Source: Verrucomicrobiota bacterium (lineage in GTDB: Bacteria; Verrucomicrobiota; Verrucomicrobiia; Opitutales; Opitutaceae). From it: a stretch of DNA of 64,000 bases. A program made the position numbers and the translations under genes. The DNA lies in assembly GCA_016721945.1 (NCBI GenBank), contig JADKHC010000008.1, positions 62,001-126,000 of the forward strand. Direction: 5' to 3'. Below the pieces are notes generated by a model, which did not search any database, was not told where the DNA came from, and worked only from the letters and a program-made list of their open reading frames with translations. Positions 28,447 through 37,345 of this stretch are shown here, in pieces (position 1 is the stretch's first letter; every line of letters begins with the position of its first letter).

Positions 28447-28592
28447 TTGCCCAGCGGGACTGAGACCTCTCCGCCCAACTTTGGCGGCGAACCGCTATCC
28501 TTGGTGCCCCAAAAACGCGCAGAGCTACAACCAGCTGCCCCCAGTAATGCGGCAAGGCTAATAACTAGAACCAGAAGAAGTCGTGTTTTCAT
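28443..28592 (-). CDS. small (49-residue) lipoprotein
   Basis: A short frame beginning ATG AAA ACA CGA at 28592 encodes MKTRLLLVLVISLAALLG followed by AAGC, a textbook lipoprotein signal with the Cys at residue 22. A 27-residue mature tail follows (SSARFWGTKDSGSPPKLGGE then VSVPLGK). The stop TAA is at 28443-28445, just inside the shared terminator. Small entericidin-like lipoproteins are often missed by gene callers. The function is unknown; its size suggests an envelope or toxin/antidote-type role only as speculation. A family A repeat begins 12 bases upstream of the start. Confidence 0.7.
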   Translation of the reverse strand: MKTRLLLVLVISLAALLGAAGCSSARFWGTKDSGSPPKLGGEVSVPLGK

Positions 28593-28603
28593 AAAGCGAT
28601 AAC

Positions 28604-28777
28604 TTATACCAACGCCCCTATGCTTTTATACTGAAGTTGATCGTAGCTGGTCTGAATTTTCAGAATTTTACAGAAGAAAACCAAGGTAACGAAGAGATCC
28701 AAGAAGAACCAGCAGGCCTTCGTTCTCTTTGTTATCTTCTGTTCAAAGTCTGATAGCTTGGGGCTGTTGGTTTTAAA
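28604..28777 (+). repeat. family A dispersed hairpin element, copy 3
   Basis: Starts ttataccaacgcccctatgc and ends gggctgttggttttaaa. Highly similar to the copy at 5744, in the same orientation. It occupies the promoter region of the small lipoprotein gene and part of the gap before the outer-membrane protein gene. The remaining 28778-29029 shows no gene. Confidence 0.85.
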
Positions 28778-29029
28778 TGCGACCCGACAAAGCCCGCGGC
28801 GTTCCACCCTTATTCCAGCAAGAGGCGTGAACGACTTGCGACTGGCTAATCGATAAAAAAACGCTAAAAAGACCTGTAGTGCGGTACATAGATTAGTGAG
28901 CCCCGGTCATGGGCCTTTCTCCATAACGGACCTCTCGCCACCACCAAATATAGAATTGCGCTCAATCCAAAAATATTGGCACATATCAACACTCAAAGGT
29001 CTCCACTAGGCGGGACCGACTACATAACT

Positions 29030-29731
29030 ATGAACACAATCAAAACCTTCATCTGCACCGTGGCACTGCTCGCGGCGTCCACCATGTTTGCCGAATCATG
29101 CGGCATGCTACCTTGCCGCGATTGCACCCTGTTTCCCAAAAGCGAAGACGGCCCAGGCGTGATCGGCAAGCGCTACGCCGAAGTCGGTCTCCGCCTTCAA
29201 GACCCACAGCAGTACAGCGATACCTCCCTCGCTTTCGGCACCTCCGTCAACGTACCGCTCTGCAAGCATATCGACGTGGGCATGGGCTACAGCTACGACA
29301 CCCAGAACTACACGCCCATGGGCGCGACCCCGGATGTCGTCATCGACGCGTCCTCCCACAACATTGGCTTCGACGCCACGATCTACAATACGATCGAAAA
29401 AGGCATTAAACCCTTCCTATCTTTCAGCCTCGCCCACACCGCATCAGACGTGGAATTCCTGGGAAGCAATCACAACACCAACTACCAATCATGGGGCGTT
29501 AGCGCTGGCGCCGAGTTCCCCTTCAAATGGGTCTCTGCTATCACCAGCATCGGTTACAATGACGATTTCAAGCGCTCCGAATATAGCACTCAGGCTTGGG
29601 TCGTGAAAACTGAAGTCAACGCTTGGATCACACCCAAGATCGGCGCTTACGTCAGCCTGGCGTTCGTGCGTCCGATGCACAACTACGTCAGCTCGTACGT
29701 CTGGGGCACCGGCGCCCGCTTCCGCTTCTAA
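29030..29731 (+). CDS. outer-membrane beta-barrel protein
   Basis: A 233-residue exported protein. The signal peptide is MNTIKTFICTVALLAASTMFA, followed by a short Cys-containing segment (ESCGMLPCRDC) and a barrel of alternating amphipathic strands ending in an aromatic residue (ARFRF). Repeated strands such as HIDVGMGYSYDTQNY and WGVSAGAEFPFKW support a small OmpA/OmpW-size barrel of about 8-10 strands. The ATG at 29030 begins the signal peptide; the longer frame to 28976 is rejected. Transport substrate or binding role unknown. Confidence 0.8.
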   Translation: MNTIKTFICTVALLAASTMFAESCGMLPCRDCTLFPKSEDGPGVIGKRYAEVGLRLQDPQQYSDTSLAFGTSVNVPLCKHIDVGMGYSYDTQNYTPMGATPDVVIDASSHNIGFDATIYNTIEKGIKPFLSFSLAHTASDVEFLGSNHNTNYQSWGVSAGAEFPFKWVSAITSIGYNDDFKRSEYSTQAWVVKTEVNAWITPKIGAYVSLAFVRPMHNYVSSYVWGTGARFRF

Positions 29732-29756
29732 ACCAGCGTAACGCACCAAACTCTCA

Positions 29757-29785
29757 AGCCCGCACCGCAAGTGCGGGCTTTTTCA
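29757..29785 (+). terminator. terminator of the outer-membrane protein gene
   Basis: A 9-bp stem (agcccgcac / gtgcgggct) followed by tttttcatt, about 25 bases after the stop. Confidence 0.88.
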
Positions 29786-29845
29786 TTCGCTCTGGGTCCA
29801 ACACCCGGAGCAACTCGGCCAGGCGGTGAGGTCTCTCACGGCCGC

Positions 29846-30742
29846 TCAGCCCAATACCGTCATCACAATTCCTGCGAGCACGCCGAGAACAGCGGGTAGT
29901 TTCTTGCGCCAGTTTTTTTCGCCCAAAAGCAGGATGCCACCGGTGAAAGCCACCAACGTGCTTCCGCGCCGGATGCTCGACACCAGCGAGATCAACGCAT
30001 CGCGGTCGCGCAACGCCCCGAAGTAGATGAAGTCCGACACCAGTAAGGCCAGTGCCAGCGCCACGATGCTCCAGCGCCAGTGGAAAACATTGCGCGGCCA
30101 CCAGCGCAGTTTCCAACCAATCACAATCGGTAGAAAAAACACAGCCAGATAGACGGAAAACCAGGCCTGCACCGTCGCTGCCGAGTATCCCATCCTGCCC
30201 AGCAAAAACCGGTCGTACAACGCACTGCACGCCCCGAGCAAGGTGCCCGCCACGAGCAGGTAGATCCATTTATTGCGGTGAAAATGAATCCCTTCCTCGC
30301 GTCCCGCGAAGGAAAGCCCGACGAACGAGGCAATCGTCGTCGCCACGCCCGCCATCTCCAACCACGTCGGACGCTCCGCCAGAACGAGCAACGCGCCAAA
30401 CAAAACCCAGATCGGCCCCGTCGCCCGCACCGGCGAGGCGAGCGACATCGGCAGATGCTTAACCGCGAAGTAGGTACAAATCCACGACGAAGCCACGATG
30501 ACCGATTTGAGCGCAAGTTGCCCATGCTGTAATGCCGTGAGCGGCGCGACCTTCAGCCCGGTCGGCAGCAACCCGGGTTGCGCGGCATCGAGCGACATCA
30601 ACACCGTCCAGATCGCAGCATTACACACGGTGCTAAAGAACAAAACCGGCAGCACGGCATTTTCCCGCACCGCGAACTTTGTGCAAAGCTCGTAGCATCC
30701 GAGGAAGAAGGCGGCGACCAGACTGGCGGTGATCCAATGCAT
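29846..30742 (-). CDS. EamA/DMT-family transporter
   Basis: A 298-residue membrane protein with ten predicted hydrophobic segments in two EamA repeats. The first has SWICTYFAVKHLPMSLASPV followed by RATGPIWVLFGALLVLAERP, the conserved helix 4/5 region. The second has DFIYFGALRD then FTGGILLLGE. Such proteins export metabolites or amino acids. The ATG at 30742 is chosen, as the 29-residue upstream extension has no hydrophobic start. A perfect 18-bp palindrome lies about 80 bases upstream of the start. Confidence 0.85.
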   Translation of the reverse strand: MHWITASLVAAFFLGCYELCTKFAVRENAVLPVLFFSTVCNAAIWTVLMSLDAAQPGLLPTGLKVAPLTALQHGQLALKSVIVASSWICTYFAVKHLPMSLASPVRATGPIWVLFGALLVLAERPTWLEMAGVATTIASFVGLSFAGREEGIHFHRNKWIYLLVAGTLLGACSALYDRFLLGRMGYSAATVQAWFSVYLAVFFLPIVIGWKLRWWPRNVFHWRWSIVALALALLVSDFIYFGALRDRDALISLVSSIRRGSTLVAFTGGILLLGEKNWRKKLPAVLGVLAGIVMTVLG

Positions 30743-30824
30743 GAAAACCGCCGACGCTGACGCCCCACGCACCCCAGTGCAAGACAGCTCACGCCTCCAA
30801 ACACGCCCGTCGTTGTCTGGCTCT

Positions 30825-30867
30825 GCCAAATAGTTATGTCATCTATTAAATGACATAACTATTTGGC
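30825..30867. promoter_or_regulatory. perfect 18-bp inverted repeat in the divergent intergenic region
   Basis: gccaaatagttatgtcat and its exact complement atgacataactatttggc are separated by 7 bases (ctattaa). It is AT-rich in a GC-rich setting and sits between the divergent EamA gene and MsbA-like gene. It could be a regulator operator, an attenuator hairpin or a remnant of a mobile element end. No T run follows, so a terminator is unlikely. Confidence 0.6.
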
Positions 30868-30987
30868 ACCACTAACGAGTAAGTGAGCCTAAACCGGTGG
30901 TGGACGACTGACGTACCCTTCGTGCCGCCTCGCTTGCCAACAAAATATCGCACCGGGCCGCCACGTTGTTCATATTGATTATTCCTC

Positions 30988-32784
30988 ATGAAGTCTGCCA
31001 CTGCCCAGCCCAGCCGCCAGTCCCCGTGGGACATCCTACTCGACGGACGCTTCAACTCGAAGCGCCCCGGCCGTACACTGTGGGCACTCTTTTCCGGCGA
31101 ACGCCGCTCGATCGCAATCGCCGTGGCTCTCTACGTCGTGAAGCAAGCACCCGCTTCGCTCCTGCCGCTCGCCGTGGGCATGATCATCGACGCCCTAACT
31201 CCGCTGAAGGACGATTCCTTCCGACGCGTCCTCTGGATCGCGGCGGGCTACCTCGCCCTGCTCGCGCAAAATCCGATCATGCACACGCTCTTCGTGCGCG
31301 TGATGAGCCGGTTATTGCGACACATGCAATTCATCCTGCGCAGTGCCCTCGTCGAGCGGTTGCAGCAACTCGCCATAACCTTCTACGACACCCAACAAAG
31401 CGCCACGCTCCAGACCAAGATCCAGCGCGACGTCGAGGCGGTCGACGGGCTCTGCCGCCACCTGATGCACAACGGCCTCAACGGCCTGCTCATCATCGTC
31501 TACGTGACCACCATCGCGCTGCTCAAACAGCCGATGCTCGCGCTCTACTTTCTCGTGACCGTCCCGGCCGGCATCGTATTGCTCAAACTTTTCGACCGGC
31601 GTTTTCAAAAACATTATCAAGCACTGCGCGAGGAGACCGAGCAAATGAACGCCCGCGTGAGCGACATGCTCCACATGCTGCCCGTCACACGCGCGCACGG
31701 CTTGGAAGATTTCGAATCGCGCGGCGTGCGCAGCACTTTTCACCGCCTGCGCAAACGCGGCCTGGAGGTCGACACCGTGACGGAGCTCTTCGCCTCGATT
31801 TCGTGGGTCACGTTCAGCCTTTTCCAACTCGCCTGCTTGATTTTTTCCGCGTGGCTCGTCGTGCAACAAAAGATCTCAGTCGGCGAAGCCGTGATGTATC
31901 ACACCTATTTTGGCATGTTAATTGGTTCGGTTCAGCAAGTGCTAAGTGTTTTTCCCGCGCTTGCCCAGGGCACCGAAGCCATCCGCTCCATCGGCGAAGT
32001 ACTCGAAGCGCCGCAACTCGAAATTCACGAGGGCAAACCAGAGGCACCGTCGCCATTGCGCGGCGAACTTGTTTTCGACCATGTCGGCTACACCTACGCC
32101 CAAGGTCGTGAGGTGGCTTTGAGCGATGTCTCGCTCACCATCGCTCCCGGCGAAACCGTGGCTTTTGTCGGCGAATCCGGCGCGGGCAAATCCACCCTCG
32201 TCAATCTCGCGATCGGCTTCCGCCAGCCATCCTCCGGGCGCGTGCTGCTCGATGGACTCGACTTGCGCGATCTCGACCTCCGCTCGTACCGCCGCCAGAT
32301 CGGCGTCGTTCCGCAGTCCACGATTCTTTTCGCCGGCACGCTCCGCGACAATCTCACCTACGGACTCGCCGGGATCGGCGACGAAGCGCTTTGGGCAATC
32401 CTCGGCCAGGCCAACCTCGAATCGTTCGCGCGCGAATTACCCCAAGGGCTCAATACTCCGCTCGGTGAGAGCGGTGCGCGCATGTCCGGCGGACAACGCC
32501 AACGACTCGCCATCGCCAGAGCCCTGATTCGCAACCCGCGACTGATTCTCCTCGATGAAGCCACCTCGGCGCTCGACACCGAGTCAGAGCGGCTTGTGCA
32601 AGAGGCACTGATTCGGCTCACGACTGGCCGCACCACGCTGATCGTCGCCCATCGATTCTCCACTATCCGTCACGCCCATCGCATCGTGGTGCTGCAAGGC
32701 GGCCGGATCGTCGAACTCGGCACGCACGATGAATTGATGGCCAAGGCTGGCGTCTTTCACCGACTGGCGTCGCTTCAAACCTAG
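30988..32784 (+). CDS. ABC exporter, fused permease-ATPase (MsbA/multidrug type)
   Basis: A 598-residue half-transporter. The N-terminal ~330 residues hold six TM helices of the ABC exporter fold. The nucleotide-binding domain has Walker A GESGAGKST (residues ~395-403), a Q-loop near VVPQSTILFAGTLRDNLTYG, signature MSGGQRQR (~499-506), Walker B RLILLDEATSALD, and the switch His in IVAHRFSTIRHA. Such proteins dimerise and export lipids, lipid A or drugs. The ATG at 30988 has no obvious SD. It is convergent with the phospholipase-D-like gene, with 34 bases between stops. Confidence 0.92.
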   Translation: MKSATAQPSRQSPWDILLDGRFNSKRPGRTLWALFSGERRSIAIAVALYVVKQAPASLLPLAVGMIIDALTPLKDDSFRRVLWIAAGYLALLAQNPIMHTLFVRVMSRLLRHMQFILRSALVERLQQLAITFYDTQQSATLQTKIQRDVEAVDGLCRHLMHNGLNGLLIIVYVTTIALLKQPMLALYFLVTVPAGIVLLKLFDRRFQKHYQALREETEQMNARVSDMLHMLPVTRAHGLEDFESRGVRSTFHRLRKRGLEVDTVTELFASISWVTFSLFQLACLIFSAWLVVQQKISVGEAVMYHTYFGMLIGSVQQVLSVFPALAQGTEAIRSIGEVLEAPQLEIHEGKPEAPSPLRGELVFDHVGYTYAQGREVALSDVSLTIAPGETVAFVGESGAGKSTLVNLAIGFRQPSSGRVLLDGLDLRDLDLRSYRRQIGVVPQSTILFAGTLRDNLTYGLAGIGDEALWAILGQANLESFARELPQGLNTPLGESGARMSGGQRQRLAIARALIRNPRLILLDEATSALDTESERLVQEALIRLTTGRTTLIVAHRFSTIRHAHRIVVLQGGRIVELGTHDELMAKAGVFHRLASLQT

Positions 32785-32818
32785 CGAACGGTTCGCCTCC
32801 CGCCTGCTCCGTCCGCGA

Positions 32819-34399
32819 TCACAGTTGCGGCTCGATCCCGGGAATCAACGCGTAGAGAAACGCCTTCGTGCGCTGCCAGAAACTGGCCGCATGCTCAAAG
32901 TGTTGCACGCTGGGTTGCCCATCCTGCTCGCCCGTCCAGGTGAGAAACTTCTCCTCCCGCCAACCACGGTAATCGGGATAGTAAACCCGCTTGGAATGGA
33001 GCTGTACACGCCAGCTCCGATGCGGCGAAAAATCCTCAGCCAGAAACGCAATCATCTGCGCGGCCAATTTCTCACTGCGCACGAGCACTGCGATCTCGGT
33101 ATTGAGCCGGTGCGAGCGCGGATCGAGATTGGCGCTGCCAACATAAACCCGCTCACGATCAAAAACCATGGCCTTGGTATGGAGCGACGACAGCGAAGAG
33201 CGCGGACGGTACCAGCGCCGCTCACTGCGAGTCAGCCCGGCGCGGGCCTTGTACTCGTACAATTCGACGCCGGCCTCCAGCAACCGGTAGCGGTATTTTT
33301 TATAGGAGGCAAAGACGAGCGAGACGTCGGTGGCCTCGAGCGCACTGGTCATGATCTTGATCGCAACACCTCGTGAAAGCAGTTCGGTTAACTGCGTCTG
33401 CAACCTGTCGGTAGGCACAAAATATGCCACTTCGCCCATCAGCTCCCGATTGGTTTTTTTGTACTCTTGGTCGAGTCGGATGGAAACCTGTGTCGTTTCA
33501 CGACTGGCCTTTTGTATTTTCCTCGGCGGCTCGCAAATGATCTCGCCTTCAGCCCAGACCAGAGCCCCCGCGAGGGCCAGCTCGCCCACATATTTTTCTC
33601 GACGCTCTTCATGTTCCTGCACGAACCCTTCGACGCTCCTAATGCGCACCGCAAGCTGAGCCTTGAGTTTTTCCAGATCGACGCTCGTCGGAGCACGGCG
33701 GACCATCCGCGCGGCCGGGACTGACCACCGGCTGTTCCAATAGTCATCGAAGGCGCGGGAAGCGTCATTGGTGAGGGGCCCGGCAACCAGCAAATCGATG
33801 TCTCGGAAATTGGCCTCGGAATCCAGGCTGAAATAGTTGTTTCCAATGTTTCGGCCGCCAATGATCGAGACGGTGTTGTCTACGATAAAGATTTTGTTGT
33901 GCATGCGCCGAGCCATGCGATTGAAGTCAAAGGCGTATTGCGGCAGGCGGGCCCAGCGTGCGCGAAACTTGAACGGATTGAACACACGCACCTCGATGTT
34001 CGGATGCGCGCAGAGCGTGGCCATCTCGCGATCGTCGCTCAGGTTGTTGTCGTCGAGCAGCAGCCGCACGCGCACACCACGATCGGCCGCCGCGATCAGG
34101 CGTTGAAAAAAATAGGAGCCAGCCGCATCCGGATCGCAGATGTAGTACTGCGCATCGATCGTGCGCTCCGCCGCATCGGCCAGCGCCGTGCGTGCCACGA
34201 GCGCTTCACGACCATACTCAAGCAGCTTGAAACCCGACTGACCGGGATGTTCCTGCTGTTGCGACACCAGCAGGCGGCCGAGTATGGTCGCTTCCGACGG
34301 AGGCAGAGCGTGGGATTTTTCCGCTGGCAAATGCGGTCTGATTGAAATGCACCCGCCACATGAGAACACACCAAGCCCGAGCAGCAAAAGCAGACGCAT
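32819..34399 (-). CDS. phospholipase D-family lipoprotein (cardiolipin synthase-like)
   Basis: A 526-residue lipoprotein. The signal MRLLLLLGLGVFSCGGC carries the lipid-anchor Cys at 17. Two HKD motifs mark PLD catalysis: HNKIFIVDNTVSIIGGRN (near 165) and HTKAMVFDRERVYVGSANLD (near 405). The N-terminal segment AAERTIDAQYYICDPDAAG is typical of the cardiolipin-synthase/YmdC-like subfamily. It would transfer or hydrolyse phosphatidyl groups at the envelope. The ATG at 34399 gives the best signal; an in-frame ATG at 34423 is possible. It diverges from the PAS-SpoIIE gene. Confidence 0.88.
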   Translation of the reverse strand: MRLLLLLGLGVFSCGGCISIRPHLPAEKSHALPPSEATILGRLLVSQQQEHPGQSGFKLLEYGREALVARTALADAAERTIDAQYYICDPDAAGSYFFQRLIAAADRGVRVRLLLDDNNLSDDREMATLCAHPNIEVRVFNPFKFRARWARLPQYAFDFNRMARRMHNKIFIVDNTVSIIGGRNIGNNYFSLDSEANFRDIDLLVAGPLTNDASRAFDDYWNSRWSVPAARMVRRAPTSVDLEKLKAQLAVRIRSVEGFVQEHEERREKYVGELALAGALVWAEGEIICEPPRKIQKASRETTQVSIRLDQEYKKTNRELMGEVAYFVPTDRLQTQLTELLSRGVAIKIMTSALEATDVSLVFASYKKYRYRLLEAGVELYEYKARAGLTRSERRWYRPRSSLSSLHTKAMVFDRERVYVGSANLDPRSHRLNTEIAVLVRSEKLAAQMIAFLAEDFSPHRSWRVQLHSKRVYYPDYRGWREEKFLTWTGEQDGQPSVQHFEHAASFWQRTKAFLYALIPGIEPQL

Positions 34400-34538
34400 T
34401 CTCGCGCAAATATTGGTGACCATGGCAGCAGGTGAAGTGGCAGCCCAACTACAGCCTCACAGCCGGAATACGAATTCAACAGTGGAATCGCGCTTGCATG
34501 AATGAGACGTAAACTCTCTCCGCGAGATAAAACACCGA

Positions 34539-36215
34539 TTGCCCAAAGTCCGGCATGTGGTATATGTAATCCCCGTGTCATCGTCCTCCTCGAGTGCCTC
34601 ACCTCAACCTCAGCCGAGCAGCCATCCAACAGCGCTCAACCTGGCAGCGGTCGCGCCCCTATTTTTTCGGCGCCTGATGGAAAGCCTGCCCGACCATATC
34701 TACTTCAAAGATACAGAAGGTCGCTTCCTCGCCATCAGCCACGCGCTGGCTTCGGCGTTTGGCCTGGTCAGCCCGGAGCAGGCAGTTGGGAAAACGGATT
34801 TCGACTTTTTCGAAAAATCGCTCGCCCGCCAAAAGTTTGCCGACGAGCGCGACGTCATCCGCACCGGCCTCGGCTTCATCGGCAAAGAAGAGCGTTCGCG
34901 CTCAGGAGCCGGTAAAACTCGCTGGGTTATGACGTCCAAACAACCATTGCTCGGAGACAATGGCGAGATCATCGGCACCTTCGGAATTTCGCGCGATATC
35001 AATGAAATGAAGATGGCCCGCGAAGCCCTTGAAGCGCATCACCGCCTCCTCGAAACGCTTATCGACATCCTCCCCTGCCGAATTTTCATCAAGGACGACG
35101 AAGGCCGTCTACGCCTAACCAATGTCGCGTATCGCGAGGCTGTTGGCATCAAAAACCCCTCCGAACTCGAAGGCCGCCGTCTCGACGAATTGCTCAAAGA
35201 TCCACGCGCGAGCAAGTCGATGGCCGACGATGAAGACGTGCTCGAACACGGTCGCGCCATCCTCAACCGCGAAGAATACGACGCCAGTCCGCTCGGCGAC
35301 AAACGATGGATGTTGCTCTCAAAAGTTCCTCTCCGCGACGCTGACGGCCAGATTCAAGGCATCGTCGGCATGGCCGCTGACATCACCATGCAGAAGGAAG
35401 CGGAAGCCCGCGCCCTGCAGGCCCAGCGTGAACTCGAAGCCAAGAACCAACAAATGGAGGCAGAGCTCGCCGTTGCCCGAGAGCTGCAAACCGAACTCAT
35501 GTCGTCCAGCATGCAAAGCGTGCGCGAAGAACTCGGTTCCCACGCGCCCTTTGTTCCTGGCATCGGCTTTCATTACGAGCCCTGCGAATATCTGGCAGGC
35601 GATTTTTTCCAGGCCATCCCGTATTCGAACACCAGCTTCGGCCTGCTCCTCTGTGATGTGATGGGCCACGGCGTGAAAGCTGCACTCGTCACCACACTGA
35701 TCCGCGGACTGTTAAGCGATGTGCGCAGCAAGCAGCTAAATCCTGCGCAAGTACTCGAACACCTCAACGAACGCCTTTGCCCCTTGCTCGACCGTCCGCC
35801 CCTGCCGCGCTTCGTCACTGCACTTTACGGACGAGTCGATCTCGCAGCAGGCACCATCGATCTGGCCAACGCCGGCCATCCCTGGCCGCTGTTGCAACGA
35901 CAAGGCATCGACACTGCACCGATCACCGACGAACAGTGCGGCCCGGCCCTCGGCTTTATGCGCGGTGCCACCTACACATCGACCACGCACACTCTAACCA
36001 AGCAAGACCGCCTACTCCTGTTTACCGATGGCTGGACTGAAGAGCCAAATGCCGCTGGCGAAGAGTTCGGCACGGCACGCCTGCTCGAAGCCCTCGGCCG
36101 CCTCCAAAAGACCCCGGTCGAAAACGTCCTCGCCACCATCGCAGGAGAAATCACGGCCTTCTCCGGCAAGACAACTCGCGGCGACGATCTGTGCGGAGTC
36201 CTGTTGGAGATCTGA
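34539..36215 (+). CDS. PAS-PAS-SpoIIE serine phosphatase
   Basis: A soluble signalling protein of up to 558 residues. A Ser/Pro-rich N-terminus is followed by PAS1 (about residues 47-160, LPDHIYFKDTEGRFLAIS) and PAS2 (about 168-285, CRIFIKDDEGRLRLTNVAYR), a coiled coil (290-325), and a PP2C-type SpoIIE/RsbU domain. The phosphatase metal ligands are visible in YLAGDFFQ, LLCDVMGHG, GHPWPLL, and LLLFTDGWTE. It would dephosphorylate an anti-sigma antagonist in partner switching, but no partner is encoded nearby. The start is uncertain: TTG 34539, GTG 34557 and GTG 34575 are all in frame, with no clear SD. Confidence 0.88.
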   Translation: MPKVRHVVYVIPVSSSSSSASPQPQPSSHPTALNLAAVAPLFFRRLMESLPDHIYFKDTEGRFLAISHALASAFGLVSPEQAVGKTDFDFFEKSLARQKFADERDVIRTGLGFIGKEERSRSGAGKTRWVMTSKQPLLGDNGEIIGTFGISRDINEMKMAREALEAHHRLLETLIDILPCRIFIKDDEGRLRLTNVAYREAVGIKNPSELEGRRLDELLKDPRASKSMADDEDVLEHGRAILNREEYDASPLGDKRWMLLSKVPLRDADGQIQGIVGMAADITMQKEAEARALQAQRELEAKNQQMEAELAVARELQTELMSSSMQSVREELGSHAPFVPGIGFHYEPCEYLAGDFFQAIPYSNTSFGLLLCDVMGHGVKAALVTTLIRGLLSDVRSKQLNPAQVLEHLNERLCPLLDRPPLPRFVTALYGRVDLAAGTIDLANAGHPWPLLQRQGIDTAPITDEQCGPALGFMRGATYTSTTHTLTKQDRLLLFTDGWTEEPNAAGEEFGTARLLEALGRLQKTPVENVLATIAGEITAFSGKTTRGDDLCGVLLEI

Positions 36216-36231
36216 TTCTGACGTCCGCCGA

Positions 36232-36477
36232 TTAAGGACAGCCCGCCTTCTGCCACTTCTGGCAGACCTTGTGATAATCCGAAAGAAACCCGAGATCTTC
36301 GTCCCGAAGCGAATCGAGCCACTGCAAACGTGTCGGCATGCGCTTCTTTCGAACCGCACTTAAAGGACACATCGTTGGATTATTTCGAGTTACTGGGCAT
36401 TCAACGACCAGCTTGTTAATCGCGGCCCGCCTGCGTTTCCGCAGCGCCTCGTCGCTCCGTTTTGGGGTATCATTCAT
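36232..36477 (-). CDS. small Cys-containing protein of unknown function
   Basis: An 81-residue protein beginning MNDTPKRSDEALRKRRRAA. Its C-terminal half reads CPVTRNNPTMCPLSAVRKKR and then LQWLDSLRDEDLGFLSDYHK followed by VC, with five Cys residues in all. The CP-x(n)-NP-x2-CPL and YHKVC pattern is one I associate with small conserved bacterial proteins, possibly metal- or redox-binding, but I cannot name the family. It is convergent with the PAS-SpoIIE gene, 16 bases apart. The ATG at 36477 is chosen over 36516. No gene is seen from 36478 to 36651. Confidence 0.62.
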   Translation of the reverse strand: MNDTPKRSDEALRKRRRAAINKLVVECPVTRNNPTMCPLSAVRKKRMPTRLQWLDSLRDEDLGFLSDYHKVCQKWQKAGCP

Positions 36478-36651
36478 GAGCACAATGCATCCAAAAAAAA
36501 GCGGTGGATATGGCAACGATTAAGTACGCTCACGCCAGCAGGAAACCAAAGCGAAAACCTCAGACACGTGCAAGTGAGGTTCATTATAACAAACCGAGAA
36601 CCCTAACCTCCATCAAGAGCTATGCCATCCGAAGCCCAACTGGGCGATGAA

Positions 36652-36741
36652 TGGCGGAGAGGGTGGGATTCGAACCCACGGAACCCTTGCGGGTTCGCCT
36701 GATTTCGAGTCAGGTACGATAGACCACTCTGCCACCTCTCC
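36652..36741 (-). tRNA. tRNA-Ser (anticodon CGA)
   Basis: A 90-base class II tRNA on the minus strand including the encoded CCA (tgg at 36652-36654). Acceptor GGAGAGG pairs with CCTCTCC, the anticodon stem/loop is ctgactcgaaatcag (CGA), there is a long variable arm (gaacccgcaagggttc), and the T-arm is gtgggttcgaatcccac. Discriminator G, as required for serine tRNAs. Confidence 0.96.
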
Positions 36742-36870
36742 AAGAGGAGGCAAAACCGTAGGGCTCGATCGCTAAAAAGGAAGCCGAAAGTTTGTCCGGC
36801 GTTCTTAGACCTACCACACCCTTCAAAAAAACTGGGCTCACAGCGCACAACTTAGCCTGTTTCTTCGCCG

Positions 36871-37278
36871 TCAAATGTTGTCGTCTTCACCAATCACCAA
36901 GTCGATCCGGTTGGCCGGTAAATGCTGCGGCAGGAAGAAATAGTAGCTCATCAACCACCAGCTGCGCGACGACCGATAAAACAGCATCGGGAAAACAATC
37001 GCGCCCACCCCGGCCAGCACCGACGCCGTCATCCCACTAAAGACATCTGCCAGATACAAAAACAGGACTGGCACGAGGAACACAAAGATCGTCACGCCGT
37101 AGTTGAGCGACATCGAGCCGAGAAAAAAACCTTCGTCGCGCTCGAATTGCAGGCCGCAGTCGGTGCAGTTTTTATTGAGCTGAAAGAGCGTGCCCGTCCG
37201 GAAAAGCGTGCGCCCGCCACAGTTGGGGCAGCGATGCGTGATCCCGGCTGCGACGATCTGGCTGCGGCTGATTTTCAT
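36871..37278 (-). CDS. DUF983-family membrane protein
   Basis: A 135-residue protein with an N-terminal zinc ribbon (THRCPNCGGRTLF and NCTDCGLQF) and two hydrophobic helices (SLNYGVTIFVFLVPVLFLYL and VLAGVGAIVFPMLFY), the DUF983 pattern. The family function is unknown. The ATG at 37278 lies only about 10 bases after the T run of the tsf terminator on the same strand, so it would be expressed either by readthrough or from a promoter overlapping that terminator. Confidence 0.78.
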   Translation of the reverse strand: MKISRSQIVAAGITHRCPNCGGRTLFRTGTLFQLNKNCTDCGLQFERDEGFFLGSMSLNYGVTIFVFLVPVLFLYLADVFSGMTASVLAGVGAIVFPMLFYRSSRSWWLMSYYFFLPQHLPANRIDLVIGEDDNI

Positions 37279-37287
37279 GCGCAAAAG

Positions 37288-37323
37288 AAAAAGGCGTTCC
37301 GCAAAATAGCGAAACGCCTTTGA
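37288..37323 (-). terminator. terminator of the rpsB-tsf operon
   Basis: On the minus strand the stem aaaggcgttt/gaacgccttt is followed by a T-rich run (tttttctttt). It starts 23 bases after the tsf stop and ends next to the DUF983 gene start. Confidence 0.85.
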
Positions 37324-37345
37324 AAATAAACCGGTTTGCGACGAC

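Noticed and set aside
34539..36215. A complete RsbU partner-switching operon
   Set aside because: Only the phosphatase is present; no STAS-domain or anti-sigma kinase gene is adjacent.
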